64,000 nucleotides of DNA from Fundicoccus culcitae (GTDB taxonomy: Bacteria > Bacillota > Bacilli > Lactobacillales > Aerococcaceae): NCBI RefSeq assembly GCF_024661895.1, contig NZ_CP102453.1, forward strand, positions 1,612,001 through 1,676,000, written 5' to 3'. Positions within the stretch are counted from its first letter, which is position 1. Each line of letters begins with the position of its first letter. Both the position numbers and the translations under genes were made by a program. This document shows, piece by piece, positions 44,975 to 53,876 of this stretch. A model generated the notes under the pieces. That model ran no database searches. It was not told the DNA's origin and worked only from the letters and a program-made list of their open reading frames with translations.

Positions 44975-45570
44975 AAAATCCGACGGTTAGACGGTCTTCC
45001 CAACAAATCGACGTCCGCCATTTCGGCAATTTTCAGCATATCCAACGATTTGCCGGACTTCGTTTCTTGACGACGTCCGGCAATTAACGTTGCCGGTCTT
45101 CCCGATAAATCGACGTCCGGCATTTCAGCGATTTCCAGCATATCCCCCAATTTGCCGGACTTCGATTCTTGACGACGTCCGCCAATGAACTTTGCCGGTC
45201 TTCCCGACATATCGACATCCGGCATTTCGGCAATTTTCAGCATTTCCAACGATTTGCCGGACTTCGATTCTTGACGACGTCCGCCATTTGACTTTGCCGG
45301 TCTTCCCGATAAATCGACGTCCGGCATTTCGGCAATTTTCAGCATATTCCCCAATTTGCCGGTCTTCGATTCTTGACGACGTCCACCATTTGACTTTGCC
45401 GGTCTTCCCGACATATCGACGTCCGGCATTTCGGCAATTTTCAGCATATCCCACGATTTGCCGGACTTCGATTCTTGACGTCGTCCGCCATTTAACTTTG
45501 CCGGTCTTCCCGACATATCGACGTCCGGCATTTCAGTAATTTTCAGCATATCCCCCAATTTGCCGACTCT
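44975..45570. repeat. About six 102-bp tandem repeats with paired inverted units
   Basis: TGCCGGTCTTCCCGA starts at 45091, 45193, 45295, 45397 and 45499, with a diverged copy before. Each holds two GCCGG...CCGGC-type units 40 bp apart (for example 45255 and 45295), then a 62-bp step. The array fills the gap between convergent genes. It keeps a reading frame open only because 102 is a multiple of three. Confidence 0.93.
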
Positions 45571-45631
45571 CACTCTCTTCACTTATCACGCCATTAAGTC
45601 CCGCTCACCGAAACCCCACCCCCTCATACCA

Positions 45632-46249
45632 TCAATCAAAATAAGCCAGGGCGTCTGGGTCGTCTAAGTAGCGGTACAGGATGTCAATTTGGGATTCCGT
45701 TATGCGGCCGATGGATAACTCGGGTAAGGAATGACGCTCAAAAAAGCCAACGTCGGATGTTTCAATCGATTCACTCGCCTGCCCGCCGACAAGCTCACAC
45801 AAAAAGAAAATCCGATAAATATAATTGGCGTGTGGTGGATGCGGATGGCGGGCGCGATCCATCACTGCAATCACTCGTCGTGGCACAACAACAAAGCCAG
45901 ACTCCTCCTGCACCTCTTTGACCACCACCTCACTAGCAGAATAGCCAACATCAGCCCAGCCACCAGGCACGGACCACTTGCCATCCGCCGTTTCCTTCAC
46001 CAACAAAATCCGTCGGTCTTGGAAAACGACGCCACGCACATCCACCTTAGGTGTTGCGTAGCCTGTATCACTCGCAAACAACTCACGAATGACCGTCGGA
46101 TCCACCTGCGTGTATTCCTCCATTATTTCCACACTCAAATCGCGAATCATCTCAAACCGCTCCAAGTCATACACGTCCTTGGAATACGTCAACCCCGCCT
46201 GCGCAATCGCCTGCAACTGTTGCGCCCATTCTAACCACTTAATCCGCAT
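45632..46249 (-). CDS. NUDIX hydrolase with N-terminal NUDIX_N domain
   Basis: About 205 residues from the ATG at 46249, which follows GGAGGGGG. The longer ORF reading lacks a site. An N-terminal helical segment (WLEWAQQLQAIAQAGLTYSKDVYDLERFEMIR) is the NUDIX_N domain that precedes the hydrolase in this subfamily. The NUDIX box is GGWADVGYSASEVVVKEVQEESGF, with Tyr where the first Glu usually is, as in this subfamily. Likely hydrolyses a nucleoside diphosphate derivative such as ADP-ribose. Cytoplasmic. Confidence 0.88.
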   Translation of the reverse strand: MRIKWLEWAQQLQAIAQAGLTYSKDVYDLERFEMIRDLSVEIMEEYTQVDPTVIRELFASDTGYATPKVDVRGVVFQDRRILLVKETADGKWSVPGGWADVGYSASEVVVKEVQEESGFVVVPRRVIAVMDRARHPHPPHANYIYRIFFLCELVGGQASESIETSDVGFFERHSLPELSIGRITESQIDILYRYLDDPDALAYFD

Positions 46250-46258
46250 ATCCCCCTC

Positions 46259-46274
46259 CAATAAATCCCTCTGC
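46259..46274 (+). repeat. 16-bp dispersed word, variant
   Basis: CAATAAATCCCTCTGC between the NUDIX and SDR genes. Confidence 0.5.
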
Positions 46275-46281
46275 CTCAAGC

Positions 46282-46313
46282 AAAAAAGAACCTCCTTCGC
46301 TAATAAGAGGTTC
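46282..46313 (-). terminator. Terminator of the SDR gene
   Basis: GAACCTC / GAGGTTC stem with six T on the minus strand. Confidence 0.7.
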
Positions 46314-46328
46314 CCTTTTACAGGCTGG

Positions 46329-47111
46329 CTATAACACCGCCACTTTCCCACCATCTATATTCACTGACGTTCCCGTCACATAGGATGCACCAGATGACGC
46401 CAAGAAGGTAATTACCTTCGCCGCTTCAACGGTATCGCCTATGCGACCCATAGGAATCTCATGACTATCCAAAGCCGAATACTCTTCCCAAGTCAAATCA
46501 GGCCGCTCATTCTGCCATTTCTTCTCAATTTGATCACTGCGAATAAGACCAATACAGACCGCATTGATACGAATATTATCGGCCGCGAATTCTTTGCTCA
46601 AACCCTTGGTTAAAGCTAAACCGGCCGCGCGACTAATGGACGTTGGAAACGACTTTGCTCCTGGGGTCTTACCAGCTGCCGCCGTTAAATTCACCACCGC
46701 ACCGCCACCGACCTGACGCATATGCGGAACAGCGGCTCGGGTGGTATTTATGGCACCGAACAATTTCAAATCCAAATCCTTTTGCCACAAAGCATTGTCT
46801 ACCTCTTCAAAGGGATGCGCCTCCGACGTCCCAGCGTTATTGATTAAAATATCTAAGCGTCCAAAGTGTTCTACCGTTTCCTCAATCACACGCTCACAAT
46901 CCGCTTCGATCGTCATGTCTGCTACAACCACCAAAACTTCTTTACCCGTTTCCGCTAATATTTCAGCCTTAGCCGCCTCTAAGCGATCTAAATTGCGCGC
47001 ACAAATAGTGACGTCCGCCCCTTCACCGACCAACATTTTGGCTGTCGCAAGCCCGATGCCTTTACTTGATCCTGTCACGACCGCCACTTTGCCTTGCAAT
47101 CCTAAATCCAT
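46329..47111 (-). CDS. Short-chain dehydrogenase/reductase with atypical active site
   Basis: A 260-residue Rossmann-fold protein. The cofactor motif TGSSKGIG (about 13-20), the NNAG motif and C-terminal GTSVNIDGG are normal for classical SDRs. The catalytic YxxxK is not: the aligned stretch reads SFPTSISRAAGLALTK, giving Thr for Tyr and Arg for Lys. The codons (ACG, CGC) are unambiguous. It may catalyse with other residues, as some divergent SDRs do, or bind cofactor without classical chemistry. Monocistronic. Confidence 0.85.
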   Translation of the reverse strand: MDLGLQGKVAVVTGSSKGIGLATAKMLVGEGADVTICARNLDRLEAAKAEILAETGKEVLVVVADMTIEADCERVIEETVEHFGRLDILINNAGTSEAHPFEEVDNALWQKDLDLKLFGAINTTRAAVPHMRQVGGGAVVNLTAAAGKTPGAKSFPTSISRAAGLALTKGLSKEFAADNIRINAVCIGLIRSDQIEKKWQNERPDLTWEEYSALDSHEIPMGRIGDTVEAAKVITFLASSGASYVTGTSVNIDGGKVAVL

Positions 47112-47164
47112 AAAATCACCCTTTCTTACTCTCTTTCATTCTACCGATTTTACCAACCCACTTC

Positions 47165-47214
47165 AAATAAATATCTCTGCCCTATAAAAATTCTTCAAGC
47201 AGTGATATTTATTT
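47165..47214. repeat. Inverted pair of the 16-bp dispersed word (50-bp element)
   Basis: AAATAAATATCTCTGC at 47165-47180 and GCAGTGATATTTATTT at 47199-47214 with an 18-bp centre. This is the clearest complete element. It lies upstream of two divergent genes rather than at a terminator. Confidence 0.85.
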
Positions 47215-47319
47215 AAATAAAAATTAATTTCTTATGGGTTATTTAAACTTATTCAGAGGGTTTTCGTTTGATTTTTCATCATAATATTATATACAATGTT
47301 ATATAAGGAGTGATATTTA

Positions 47320-48102
47320 ATGAAAAAATTTATTGGAAAAGGAACGTTAGTCTTGTCGACAGCCTTGTTATTGGGAGTGGCTGTTCCAACCATTCATACA
47401 GCAATAGCTCAAGATAGCGAGTCAGTAGAAAGTGTTGAAATGGATCACGCTATGATGGAACATGATGATGAAGGCCGTTTACCGGCAAACATCATGATTG
47501 AACGCGAACCAACGTTTAAAGTCGGTGACAGTGTCGTAGTTAGTGCTGACCATATGGACGGTATGAACGGTGCTGAAGGTGTAGTGGTAGCAGCTTTTGA
47601 TACAGTTGCCTATGAAGTGACCTACACACCGACTGATGGTAGTCAAATAGTAGAAAATCATCGTTGGGTGGTCCACGAAGAAATCGCTGGTACGAACAGC
47701 CGTGACGAAGCTGAGGTTCCCTTTGAAGTCGGAGCAGAAGTTTCTTTAGAAGCCTATCATATGCCTGGCATGGAAGGCGCCATGGCTACGATTGAAGCGG
47801 TGAATGATGTCACTGTCTACATGATTGATTATGTTGATACACAATCAGGCGAATTAGTCATCAATCACAAATGGGTGACAGAAGACGAGTTGAGTGCATT
47901 AGCTGAAGAAACAGACCCCGCTGCTAGTGATGAAGAAGAAGTTACGGAAAGCCAAGCAACAGAGGATTCCCAAGACGCTGAAACGGAATCAGACGCAGAA
48001 GAAACGACTGATGAATCAAACACAGAAACAACGGAAACTGAAGCAGACTCTACTGAATCTGAAGCAGAAAGTGACGCTGCATCAGACGATACTGAAGAAT
48101 AA
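47320..48102 (+). CDS. Secreted protein with two YdhK/DUF1541-type domains and an acidic tail
   Basis: A 260-residue exported protein. The signal peptide cleaves near HTAIAQ. No cysteine is present, so it is not a lipoprotein. Two similar domains follow, each opening with FxVGxxVxxxxxHMxGMxGA and closing with a W-V motif (NHRWVVHEE, NHKWVTEDE), the pattern of DUF1541 in B. subtilis YdhK. Met/His-rich phrases (MDHAMMEHDDE) could bind metal. The last 50 residues are Glu/Thr/Asp/Ser-rich. The ribosome binding site is AAGGAG, and TTGATT... TATACA forms a likely promoter. Confidence 0.85.
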   Translation: MKKFIGKGTLVLSTALLLGVAVPTIHTAIAQDSESVESVEMDHAMMEHDDEGRLPANIMIEREPTFKVGDSVVVSADHMDGMNGAEGVVVAAFDTVAYEVTYTPTDGSQIVENHRWVVHEEIAGTNSRDEAEVPFEVGAEVSLEAYHMPGMEGAMATIEAVNDVTVYMIDYVDTQSGELVINHKWVTEDELSALAEETDPAASDEEEVTESQATEDSQDAETESDAEETTDESNTETTETEADSTESEAESDAASDDTEE

Positions 48103-48113
48103 TTCGGTTACTT

Positions 48114-48145
48114 AACAGACGGCACCTGTGTCGTCTGTTTTTTTG
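48114..48145 (+). terminator. Terminator of the DUF1541 gene
   Basis: AACAGACGGCAC / GTGTCGTCTGTT stem followed by T7. Confidence 0.85.
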
Positions 48146-48203
48146 TCTCATTTTTACAGAAGAAGTATGGTAGGATAGGTAGTAGATGAATGGAGGAATG
48201 CAA

Positions 48204-48554
48204 ATGGAACAACGATTACCTAACTGTCCACAATGCCAATCAGTATATACCTATATGGATCAAGAAATGTATGTTTGCCCCGAATGCGGACATGAATGGA
48301 GTCAAAATGCTCAATCCGAGGAGTCTGTCACCGCAACTATCACCGATTCAAACGGTAATCCTTTAGAAGATGGCGATAGTGTCGTGGTTATCAAAGACCT
48401 CAAAGTAAAAGGCGCTAAATCAGCTATCAAGCAAGGGACAAAGATTAAAAACATAAAATTGATACATGATCCCGCCGATGGGCATGATATCGATTGTAAC
48501 ATCGAAGGGTTCGGCGCAATGAAATTGAAATCGGAATTTGTGAAAAAAGCCTAA
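48204..48554 (+). CDS. PhnA-like (YjdM) zinc-ribbon protein
   Basis: A 116-residue protein, started at the ATG after TGGAGGAATG. The N-terminal zinc ribbon is CPQCQ...CPECG, followed by the PhnA domain ([54 protein letters not shown]). The family was named for alkylphosphonate use, but E. coli PhnA/YjdM is not part of the C-P lyase and its role is unclear. Monocistronic, convergent with the UvrA-like gene. Confidence 0.9.
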   Translation: MEQRLPNCPQCQSVYTYMDQEMYVCPECGHEWSQNAQSEESVTATITDSNGNPLEDGDSVVVIKDLKVKGAKSAIKQGTKIKNIKLIHDPADGHDIDCNIEGFGAMKLKSEFVKKA

Positions 48555-48557
48555 CAT

Positions 48558-48592
48558 GAAAAGTGGACCCGATCATCGAGGTCCACTTTTTT
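48558..48592. terminator. Bidirectional terminator, phnA-like / uvrA-like
   Basis: AAAAGTGGACC / GGTCCACTTTT with T6 on the plus side. Confidence 0.88.
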
Positions 48593-48621
48593 CAAGGTAA
48601 ATAATAAGCGTTTTATGATAA

Positions 48622-50907
48622 TTATTGCCCTTCTTCAATTTGAATACCTACATAGTTTTTAAGGCAACTGCCTGTCGGTGAAGCCGAAAAGTCAAGCATT
48701 TCCACTGGTGTGCCCATGAACACTAACTCGCCACCTTGATTGCCACCGCCGGGTCCTAATTCAATGATCCAATCGGCTTGCGCAATGATCTGTAACTGGT
48801 GTTCGATCAAAATGAGTGTATGGCCTTGACTTAGCATTTTATTGAACAGTTTCATCAATTGCTCTAAATCACTGATATGCAAACCGGCACTGGGCTCATC
48901 TAAAATAAAAACGCTCGCCCGACTATTTAATTGACTGGCCAACTTTAACCGTTGACGCTCACCCCCAGATAATTGATCCGTGGATTGACCCAAACGCAAA
49001 TAACCCATCCCCGTATCCATTAATAACTGCAAACGTCCCTCAATCGCAGGATAATCGGCAAACAAACGCATCGCCTCATTCGCCGTCATCTTCAAGACAT
49101 CGACAATGGTATAGCCTTTAAAGCTATACTGTAAAACTTCTTCACGATAACGCGTGCCATGACAACTATCGCACACCATCGTCACTTTATCCGCAAAAGC
49201 CATATCGGGCTGGATAACCCCCTTACCCTGACAATGCGGGCAAGCCCCCTCAGCATTCGAACTAAACCAGCCCTTTTTAACTTTATTCACTTTTGAATAA
49301 ATATCCCTGATGGAATCCATCACCCCTGTATAGGTTGCGATGGTTGAACGGCTATTACTGCCTATCGGTTGTTGATCAATGTAGTTAAAATCTGGGTATT
49401 GCTGCATCACAATCTCTTTAATAAAGGTTGATTTACCTGAACCCGAAACCCCTACAAGCGCCGTCAAAGCATTCGCAGGAATGTGTACCTTAAACGCCTT
49501 TAAATTATGTACTGGCTGGGATTCAACCGTCAAAAGCGTCTCCGCTTCTTTGGCACCCCCATTTAACGTAACCTTTTGCTTAAATGCCCGACTCGTGGGC
49601 GTATCTTGATTTAACAAGGCGTCAAAAGTGCCTTCAAAGATAATTTCTCCGCCTTGTTCCCCAGCTGCCGGTCCTAACTCAATGATCCAATCAGCATCTT
49701 GAATCATTTGCAAATTATGTTCAACCACCAAGACCGTATTGCCCTTATCCCTTAATTGAAATAAATGTTGTTGAATGTTCTGAACGTCTTTAGCATGTAA
49801 ACTTCGTGTCGGTTCATCAAAGATATAGGTTAAACCACTTAAGTTGCTACCTAATTGCTGAATGAGTTTTAAACGTTGTAGTTCGCCGCCAGATAATGTA
49901 TCTGAATTTCTGCCTAAATGTAAATACCCCATCCCTAAATCGATGATTCGCTGCAAAATCGCCTTGATTTCTTTAAGCAAACCTTTAACTAAAGTGCCTT
50001 CAATCGTTTCAACTTCAGCGATTAAGGTCTCGCCATCCATGTCAAAATAATCAGCGATATTTTTTTCGTTAATGAGCGAACTTAAAGCCGCCTCATTCAG
50101 CCGTTTACCATGACAGACAGGGCATTTTTGACTGGAAACGGCCTCTTCAACTTCCTTGCGGACAGACTTACTCAGTTTAGCTTGATTACGATGAAGGTAA
50201 AGGCGGTTAAAGCGGTCGACGATGCCTTCATAATCCACACCTGACCCAGTATAATAAGACCCTTCTTTAGCCACTTCGACTTTAAAACCTTTGCCATATA
50301 ACAACAACTCTTTCTCTTCCGGTGAATAATCTTTTAAAGGCTTATCCAAATCAAACTTTCCAGAATTGGCATAGATTTTCCATTGCCAGTTGCGTTTGCT
50401 AAAGGGCGTAAATGTTATGGCCCCTTCATTTAAGGTTAAATCCCAATCGATGATCCGATCAATATCCAAGGCCATTTTATTGCCTAAACCGCTACACTCA
50501 GGGCACATGCCCATGGGATGATTAAAGGAATAGGCAGAAGAAGGACCAGCACTTGGCTGACCCATTCTTGAAAATAACAATCGAAACATAGAAGCTAGCT
50601 CTGTGATGGTTCCAACGGTTGAACGACTATTACGACTTAAACTTTCTTGCCCCATCATAATCACCGGGGTTAGATGCGTTATCTCACCAACATTTGCGGG
50701 TTCATATTGTGGCATCAAATTTTGTAAATACAACGGATAAGTCTTATTCATTGCTCTTTGTCCCTCTACCCCAATCGTATCCATCACTAAAGACGATTTG
50801 CCAGAGCCCGATACACCAGTAAAAACAACAACCTTATTTTGGGGGATATCGATTGAGAGGTTTTTCAAATTATTAACGGAAACATCTCGCAAAGTAATCA
50901 TAGCCAT
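48622..50907 (-). CDS. UvrA-like ABC ATPase (class II UvrA / DrrC type)
   Basis: A 761-residue soluble duplicated ABC protein, about 180 residues shorter than housekeeping UvrA and probably lacking the UvrB-binding insertion. It has two Walker A motifs (TGVSGSGKSS, VGVSGSGKST), two signatures (LSGGELQRL, LSGGERQRL) and four CxxC zinc-module pairs (CPECSG, CPVCHG, CPHCQG, CDSCHG). Relatives include UvrA2 and the DrrC daunorubicin-resistance protein. Weak SD AAGTGAG before the ATG. It is the last gene of an operon with an aldo/keto reductase and an FAD monooxygenase. A damaged variant of the 16-bp word lies at 49295-49310. Confidence 0.88.
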   Translation of the reverse strand: MAMITLRDVSVNNLKNLSIDIPQNKVVVFTGVSGSGKSSLVMDTIGVEGQRAMNKTYPLYLQNLMPQYEPANVGEITHLTPVIMMGQESLSRNSRSTVGTITELASMFRLLFSRMGQPSAGPSSAYSFNHPMGMCPECSGLGNKMALDIDRIIDWDLTLNEGAITFTPFSKRNWQWKIYANSGKFDLDKPLKDYSPEEKELLLYGKGFKVEVAKEGSYYTGSGVDYEGIVDRFNRLYLHRNQAKLSKSVRKEVEEAVSSQKCPVCHGKRLNEAALSSLINEKNIADYFDMDGETLIAEVETIEGTLVKGLLKEIKAILQRIIDLGMGYLHLGRNSDTLSGGELQRLKLIQQLGSNLSGLTYIFDEPTRSLHAKDVQNIQQHLFQLRDKGNTVLVVEHNLQMIQDADWIIELGPAAGEQGGEIIFEGTFDALLNQDTPTSRAFKQKVTLNGGAKEAETLLTVESQPVHNLKAFKVHIPANALTALVGVSGSGKSTFIKEIVMQQYPDFNYIDQQPIGSNSRSTIATYTGVMDSIRDIYSKVNKVKKGWFSSNAEGACPHCQGKGVIQPDMAFADKVTMVCDSCHGTRYREEVLQYSFKGYTIVDVLKMTANEAMRLFADYPAIEGRLQLLMDTGMGYLRLGQSTDQLSGGERQRLKLASQLNSRASVFILDEPSAGLHISDLEQLMKLFNKMLSQGHTLILIEHQLQIIAQADWIIELGPGGGNQGGELVFMGTPVEMLDFSASPTGSCLKNYVGIQIEEGQ
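49295..49310 (+). repeat. 16-bp dispersed word variant inside uvrA-like gene
   Basis: GAATAAATATCCCTGA, antisense to the reading frame. Confidence 0.4.
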
Positions 50908-50917
50908 CTCACTTTCT

Positions 50918-51766
50918 TTAATGCACTTTTAGACTCGCTAAAGCTTCAATCGTTTCCGCCGAATCAAGATCGATAATGTTGCTTTTGCCTAAATCAAGTG
51001 TCGCAATTTGATCCATATCTGCCTGCGTCAATTCAAAATCCCAAATAGCAAAGTTTTCTTCAATCCGTTCTTTGTGGACGGATTTAGGAATCGTTACAAT
51101 ACCCAGTTGGATGGTCCAACGTAAAATCACTTGTGCAGCTGTTTTACCATACTTTTGACCGATTTGATTTAATATCTCATTGTCAAAAATATCAAACATC
51201 CCTTCCGCAAAAGGTCCCCAAGCTTCCAATTGAATGTTGTATTTCTTCAATATAGGTTTGATTTCATTTTGTTGGAAGAGTGGGTTATGTTCAATTTGGT
51301 TCACCGCCGGTACAATACGATTGTAAGTCACTAAATCAACCATTTGGCGGCTATTGAAATTGCAAACACCAATGGCTCTAATTTTACCTGCTTCATACAA
51401 TTCTTCCATCGCCCGCCAAGCCCCATAGTAATCGTTGAAAGCTTGGTGAATAAGATATAAATCTAGATAGTCCACTTGCAGTTTCTCCAAGGTTGTTTCA
51501 AAAGCCTTTTTCGTCGCTTCATAACCATAATCTTGAATCCACACCTTCGAAGTAATAAATAACTCCTCGCGCGGGATGCCGCTACGTGTAATCGCACGTC
51601 CGACCGCTTCTTCATTAAAATAAGCAGACGCCGTGTCAATCGAACGATAGCCTGTCATTAAGGCTTGATAAACACTTTCTTCACAGACTGCTGCATCTTC
51701 AATTTGATACACACCAAAACCTAAAATCGGCATTTCAACACCGTTGTTTAATGTTACATATTCCAT
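50918..51766 (-). CDS. Aldo/keto reductase
   Basis: A 282-residue AKR, second of its class in the window. The ATG at 51766 is used because AAAGGAGC lies before it, and the longer reading runs through that site. Tetrad: Asp/Tyr in [13 protein letters not shown], Lys in FITSKVWIQ, His in LYLIHQAFN. The cofactor loop is [13 protein letters not shown]. It lies 13 bp downstream of the monooxygenase and 10 bp before the UvrA-like gene, so it is part of one transcript and may act on the same class of carbonyl compounds. Confidence 0.9.
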   Translation of the reverse strand: MEYVTLNNGVEMPILGFGVYQIEDAAVCEESVYQALMTGYRSIDTASAYFNEEAVGRAITRSGIPREELFITSKVWIQDYGYEATKKAFETTLEKLQVDYLDLYLIHQAFNDYYGAWRAMEELYEAGKIRAIGVCNFNSRQMVDLVTYNRIVPAVNQIEHNPLFQQNEIKPILKKYNIQLEAWGPFAEGMFDIFDNEILNQIGQKYGKTAAQVILRWTIQLGIVTIPKSVHKERIEENFAIWDFELTQADMDQIATLDLGKSNIIDLDSAETIEALASLKVH

Positions 51767-51779
51767 TATTTTTGCTCCT

Positions 51780-52865
51780 TTATTCTTTTTTTCCAAAACT
51801 GCGACTGAATGACTGACCCGATTGAACGATACGTCTAACCTCTGATAAGCGTTGTGATTGATAATCTAATAAAGCTGCTGGGACAGAACTCTTTTCTGCC
51901 AATTGCCGAGCCAAAATTGTCGCATCATCCAAAGACGAATTAAATCCTTCGGCGGTCATCGGCGTCATCAGATGCGCCGCGTCGCCAACAAGCCCCATTC
52001 TACCTTGGACCAATTGCGTGGGAACATATTCAGCAATCGGTGTAGCCACTAAATAATGTTGCTTTATCGCAATTTCAACCGCCGAAGCCCAGGGTTGAGG
52101 GAAAGTGGATGAGCGTTTTAAAAGCGTTTCGTATACAGATGAGCTAATGCTACTCCCATTTAAGGTACGCTGAACCACGCCATCTTTAACCGCTCCACTC
52201 GCATACAAAAATGAATTAAAACTATTGTCATACCAAGCCAAGCCTAACAGTCTATCCCCTGGGCGCCTCGAACCGTCCAAAGAAGCCGTGACCATACCAA
52301 ACAAAAAGTCTTCGCCCACGCCATCAAACATATTAAAACCCGATACATTTTGCGCTAATTGAACTCCTTGAGGCAACTCTGCTTCTTCTACCAAAGCCAC
52401 CCATAATAAATACCCCGCAAACTCCGCCGAAGGATGGGCTGGATTAACCAAAGTCCGTACCACACTACGACCACCATCAGCACCCACTAAAAGATCACCT
52501 TGAAACTCAATCCCGGATGCCGTTTGAGCATAAACAGCCCCATCATCCTGACTCACACTGACAACCTCTGTCTCATAATAAATATCAATTAAACGCTGTT
52601 GGTCTGCTTCTTTTTGCAAACGACGGTAAATGGCATGCCAGGACTCGACGCCACCCTCACTTCCAGCGGCTACTGCCCTTAAATAATTTGCAATCGGATC
52701 AGTATCTCTCATACCATTTCCGACAGATAAGGTAGCCCCTCGACGTTGAATTGGCTTGGAACGTTCAAGGACAGTGACAGGCACACCGACTTTGGCTAAA
52801 GCTAAAGCTGTCAATAAGCCAGATAAAGAGGCTCCAATGACAACGGCTGACTTAGATAGTTTCAT
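51780..52865 (-). CDS. FAD-dependent aromatic-ring-type monooxygenase
   Basis: A 361-residue flavoprotein of the p-hydroxybenzoate hydroxylase/UbiH fold. The FAD motif is [25 protein letters not shown] (the third Gly position replaced by Ser-Gly), with [14 protein letters not shown] (DG motif) and [22 protein letters not shown] (GD motif). Relatives hydroxylate aromatic compounds or antibiotics such as tetracyclines. No membrane segment. First gene of the operon, divergent from a LysR gene whose product probably senses its substrate. Confidence 0.88.
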   Translation of the reverse strand: MKLSKSAVVIGASLSGLLTALALAKVGVPVTVLERSKPIQRRGATLSVGNGMRDTDPIANYLRAVAAGSEGGVESWHAIYRRLQKEADQQRLIDIYYETEVVSVSQDDGAVYAQTASGIEFQGDLLVGADGGRSVVRTLVNPAHPSAEFAGYLLWVALVEEAELPQGVQLAQNVSGFNMFDGVGEDFLFGMVTASLDGSRRPGDRLLGLAWYDNSFNSFLYASGAVKDGVVQRTLNGSSISSSVYETLLKRSSTFPQPWASAVEIAIKQHYLVATPIAEYVPTQLVQGRMGLVGDAAHLMTPMTAEGFNSSLDDATILARQLAEKSSVPAALLDYQSQRLSEVRRIVQSGQSFSRSFGKKE

Positions 52866-52925
52866 AGTAATTCTGCTTTTCCAATTAAAGCTCCCCTTTC
52901 TATTTATAGTATACTGACTTTAATA

Positions 52926-52954
52926 TTGACTTAGAATCTCAGAAAAGTTAAAGT
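52926..52954 (+). promoter_or_regulatory. Promoter of the divergent LysR gene
   Basis: TTGACT, 17-bp spacer, TAAAGT. The -10 is weak. Confidence 0.5.
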
Positions 52955-52988
52955 GGTGTTAACTAAAAGTTTATACGGAGGTGCTACG

Positions 52989-53876
52989 ATGCATAGTCGT
53001 CAAACAGAGGTATTTATTAAAGTGGTTGAAGAAAAGAGCTTTAATAAAGCAGCTGAAAAATTGTTCATTTCGCCAACAGCAGTCATGAAGCAGATGAATT
53101 TGTTGGAAGATGAGCTAGGCGTCATTTTAGTCAAACGGTCAAGCCAAGGAGTAACATTAACACTTGCGGGCGAGTCCTACTACGATGACGCCAAACAAAT
53201 GGTCGTTTTTTCGCAGCAAGCTATCCAAAAAGCCCGCCAAATCGAAGCGGACTCGCCTTTTGTCATTCGGATTGGGACCTCCTTTCTTAACCCCGTGAAA
53301 TCCTTTATCCCTTTGTGGAACCAACTGAATAAAGTTTACCCGCAATTTAAACTACAAGTCGTCCCTTTTGAAGATGATCATATTACCATTATGGATACAA
53401 TCAAAACAATGGGATCCGATTTCGATTTTATCGTAGGGGCTTGCGATGCCCGAGAATGGTTGACCTATTGTAATTTGTACAAATTGGGAGAGCTAAAACT
53501 GTCTTGTGCCGTGCCGAGTAATCACCTTCTAGCTGATAAACATTTGATTCAGTTGGAAGATTTACGAGGCGAGACTTTAATGATGGTGCAAGCAGGTAAT
53601 AGTTATAGCAATGACCAGTTGCGACAACACATTGAGCAAAATTTTCCCGAAATCATCATTGAGGATACACCATTTTACTATGATTTGGAGGTCTTTAATC
53701 GTTGTGAACAAACTGGCAATGTTTTGTTAACCTTGGACGGTTGGGAGAGCATCCACCCTTCTTTAGTGACCCTTCCATTGGACTGGGATGGCGCCAAAAG
53801 CCCTTATGGGTTGATATATTCCAAGAAAGCGAGTGATGGTGTGAAGAAGTTTGTTAAGGCGATTGAGGGGATGTGA
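52989..53876 (+). CDS. LysR-family transcriptional regulator
   Basis: About 295 residues, started at the ATG that follows GGAGG. Winged HTH at residues 1-60 (KSFNKAAEKLFISPTAVMKQMNLLE). The effector domain begins FVIRIGTSFLNP. It shows the usual LysR sizes and order. It is divergent from the monooxygenase operon, so it is the likely activator of that cluster in response to a small aromatic or drug-like ligand. Confidence 0.9.
   Translation: MHSRQTEVFIKVVEEKSFNKAAEKLFISPTAVMKQMNLLEDELGVILVKRSSQGVTLTLAGESYYDDAKQMVVFSQQAIQKARQIEADSPFVIRIGTSFLNPVKSFIPLWNQLNKVYPQFKLQVVPFEDDHITIMDTIKTMGSDFDFIVGACDAREWLTYCNLYKLGELKLSCAVPSNHLLADKHLIQLEDLRGETLMMVQAGNSYSNDQLRQHIEQNFPEIIIEDTPFYYDLEVFNRCEQTGNVLLTLDGWESIHPSLVTLPLDWDGAKSPYGLIYSKKASDGVKKFVKAIEGM

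Noticed and set aside
44602-45582. Long minus-strand ORF of 34-residue repeats (MPDVDMSGRPAK type)
   Set aside because: It is the 102-bp tandem array read in frame (102 is divisible by three). It has no ribosome binding site and continues antisense into the response regulator gene.
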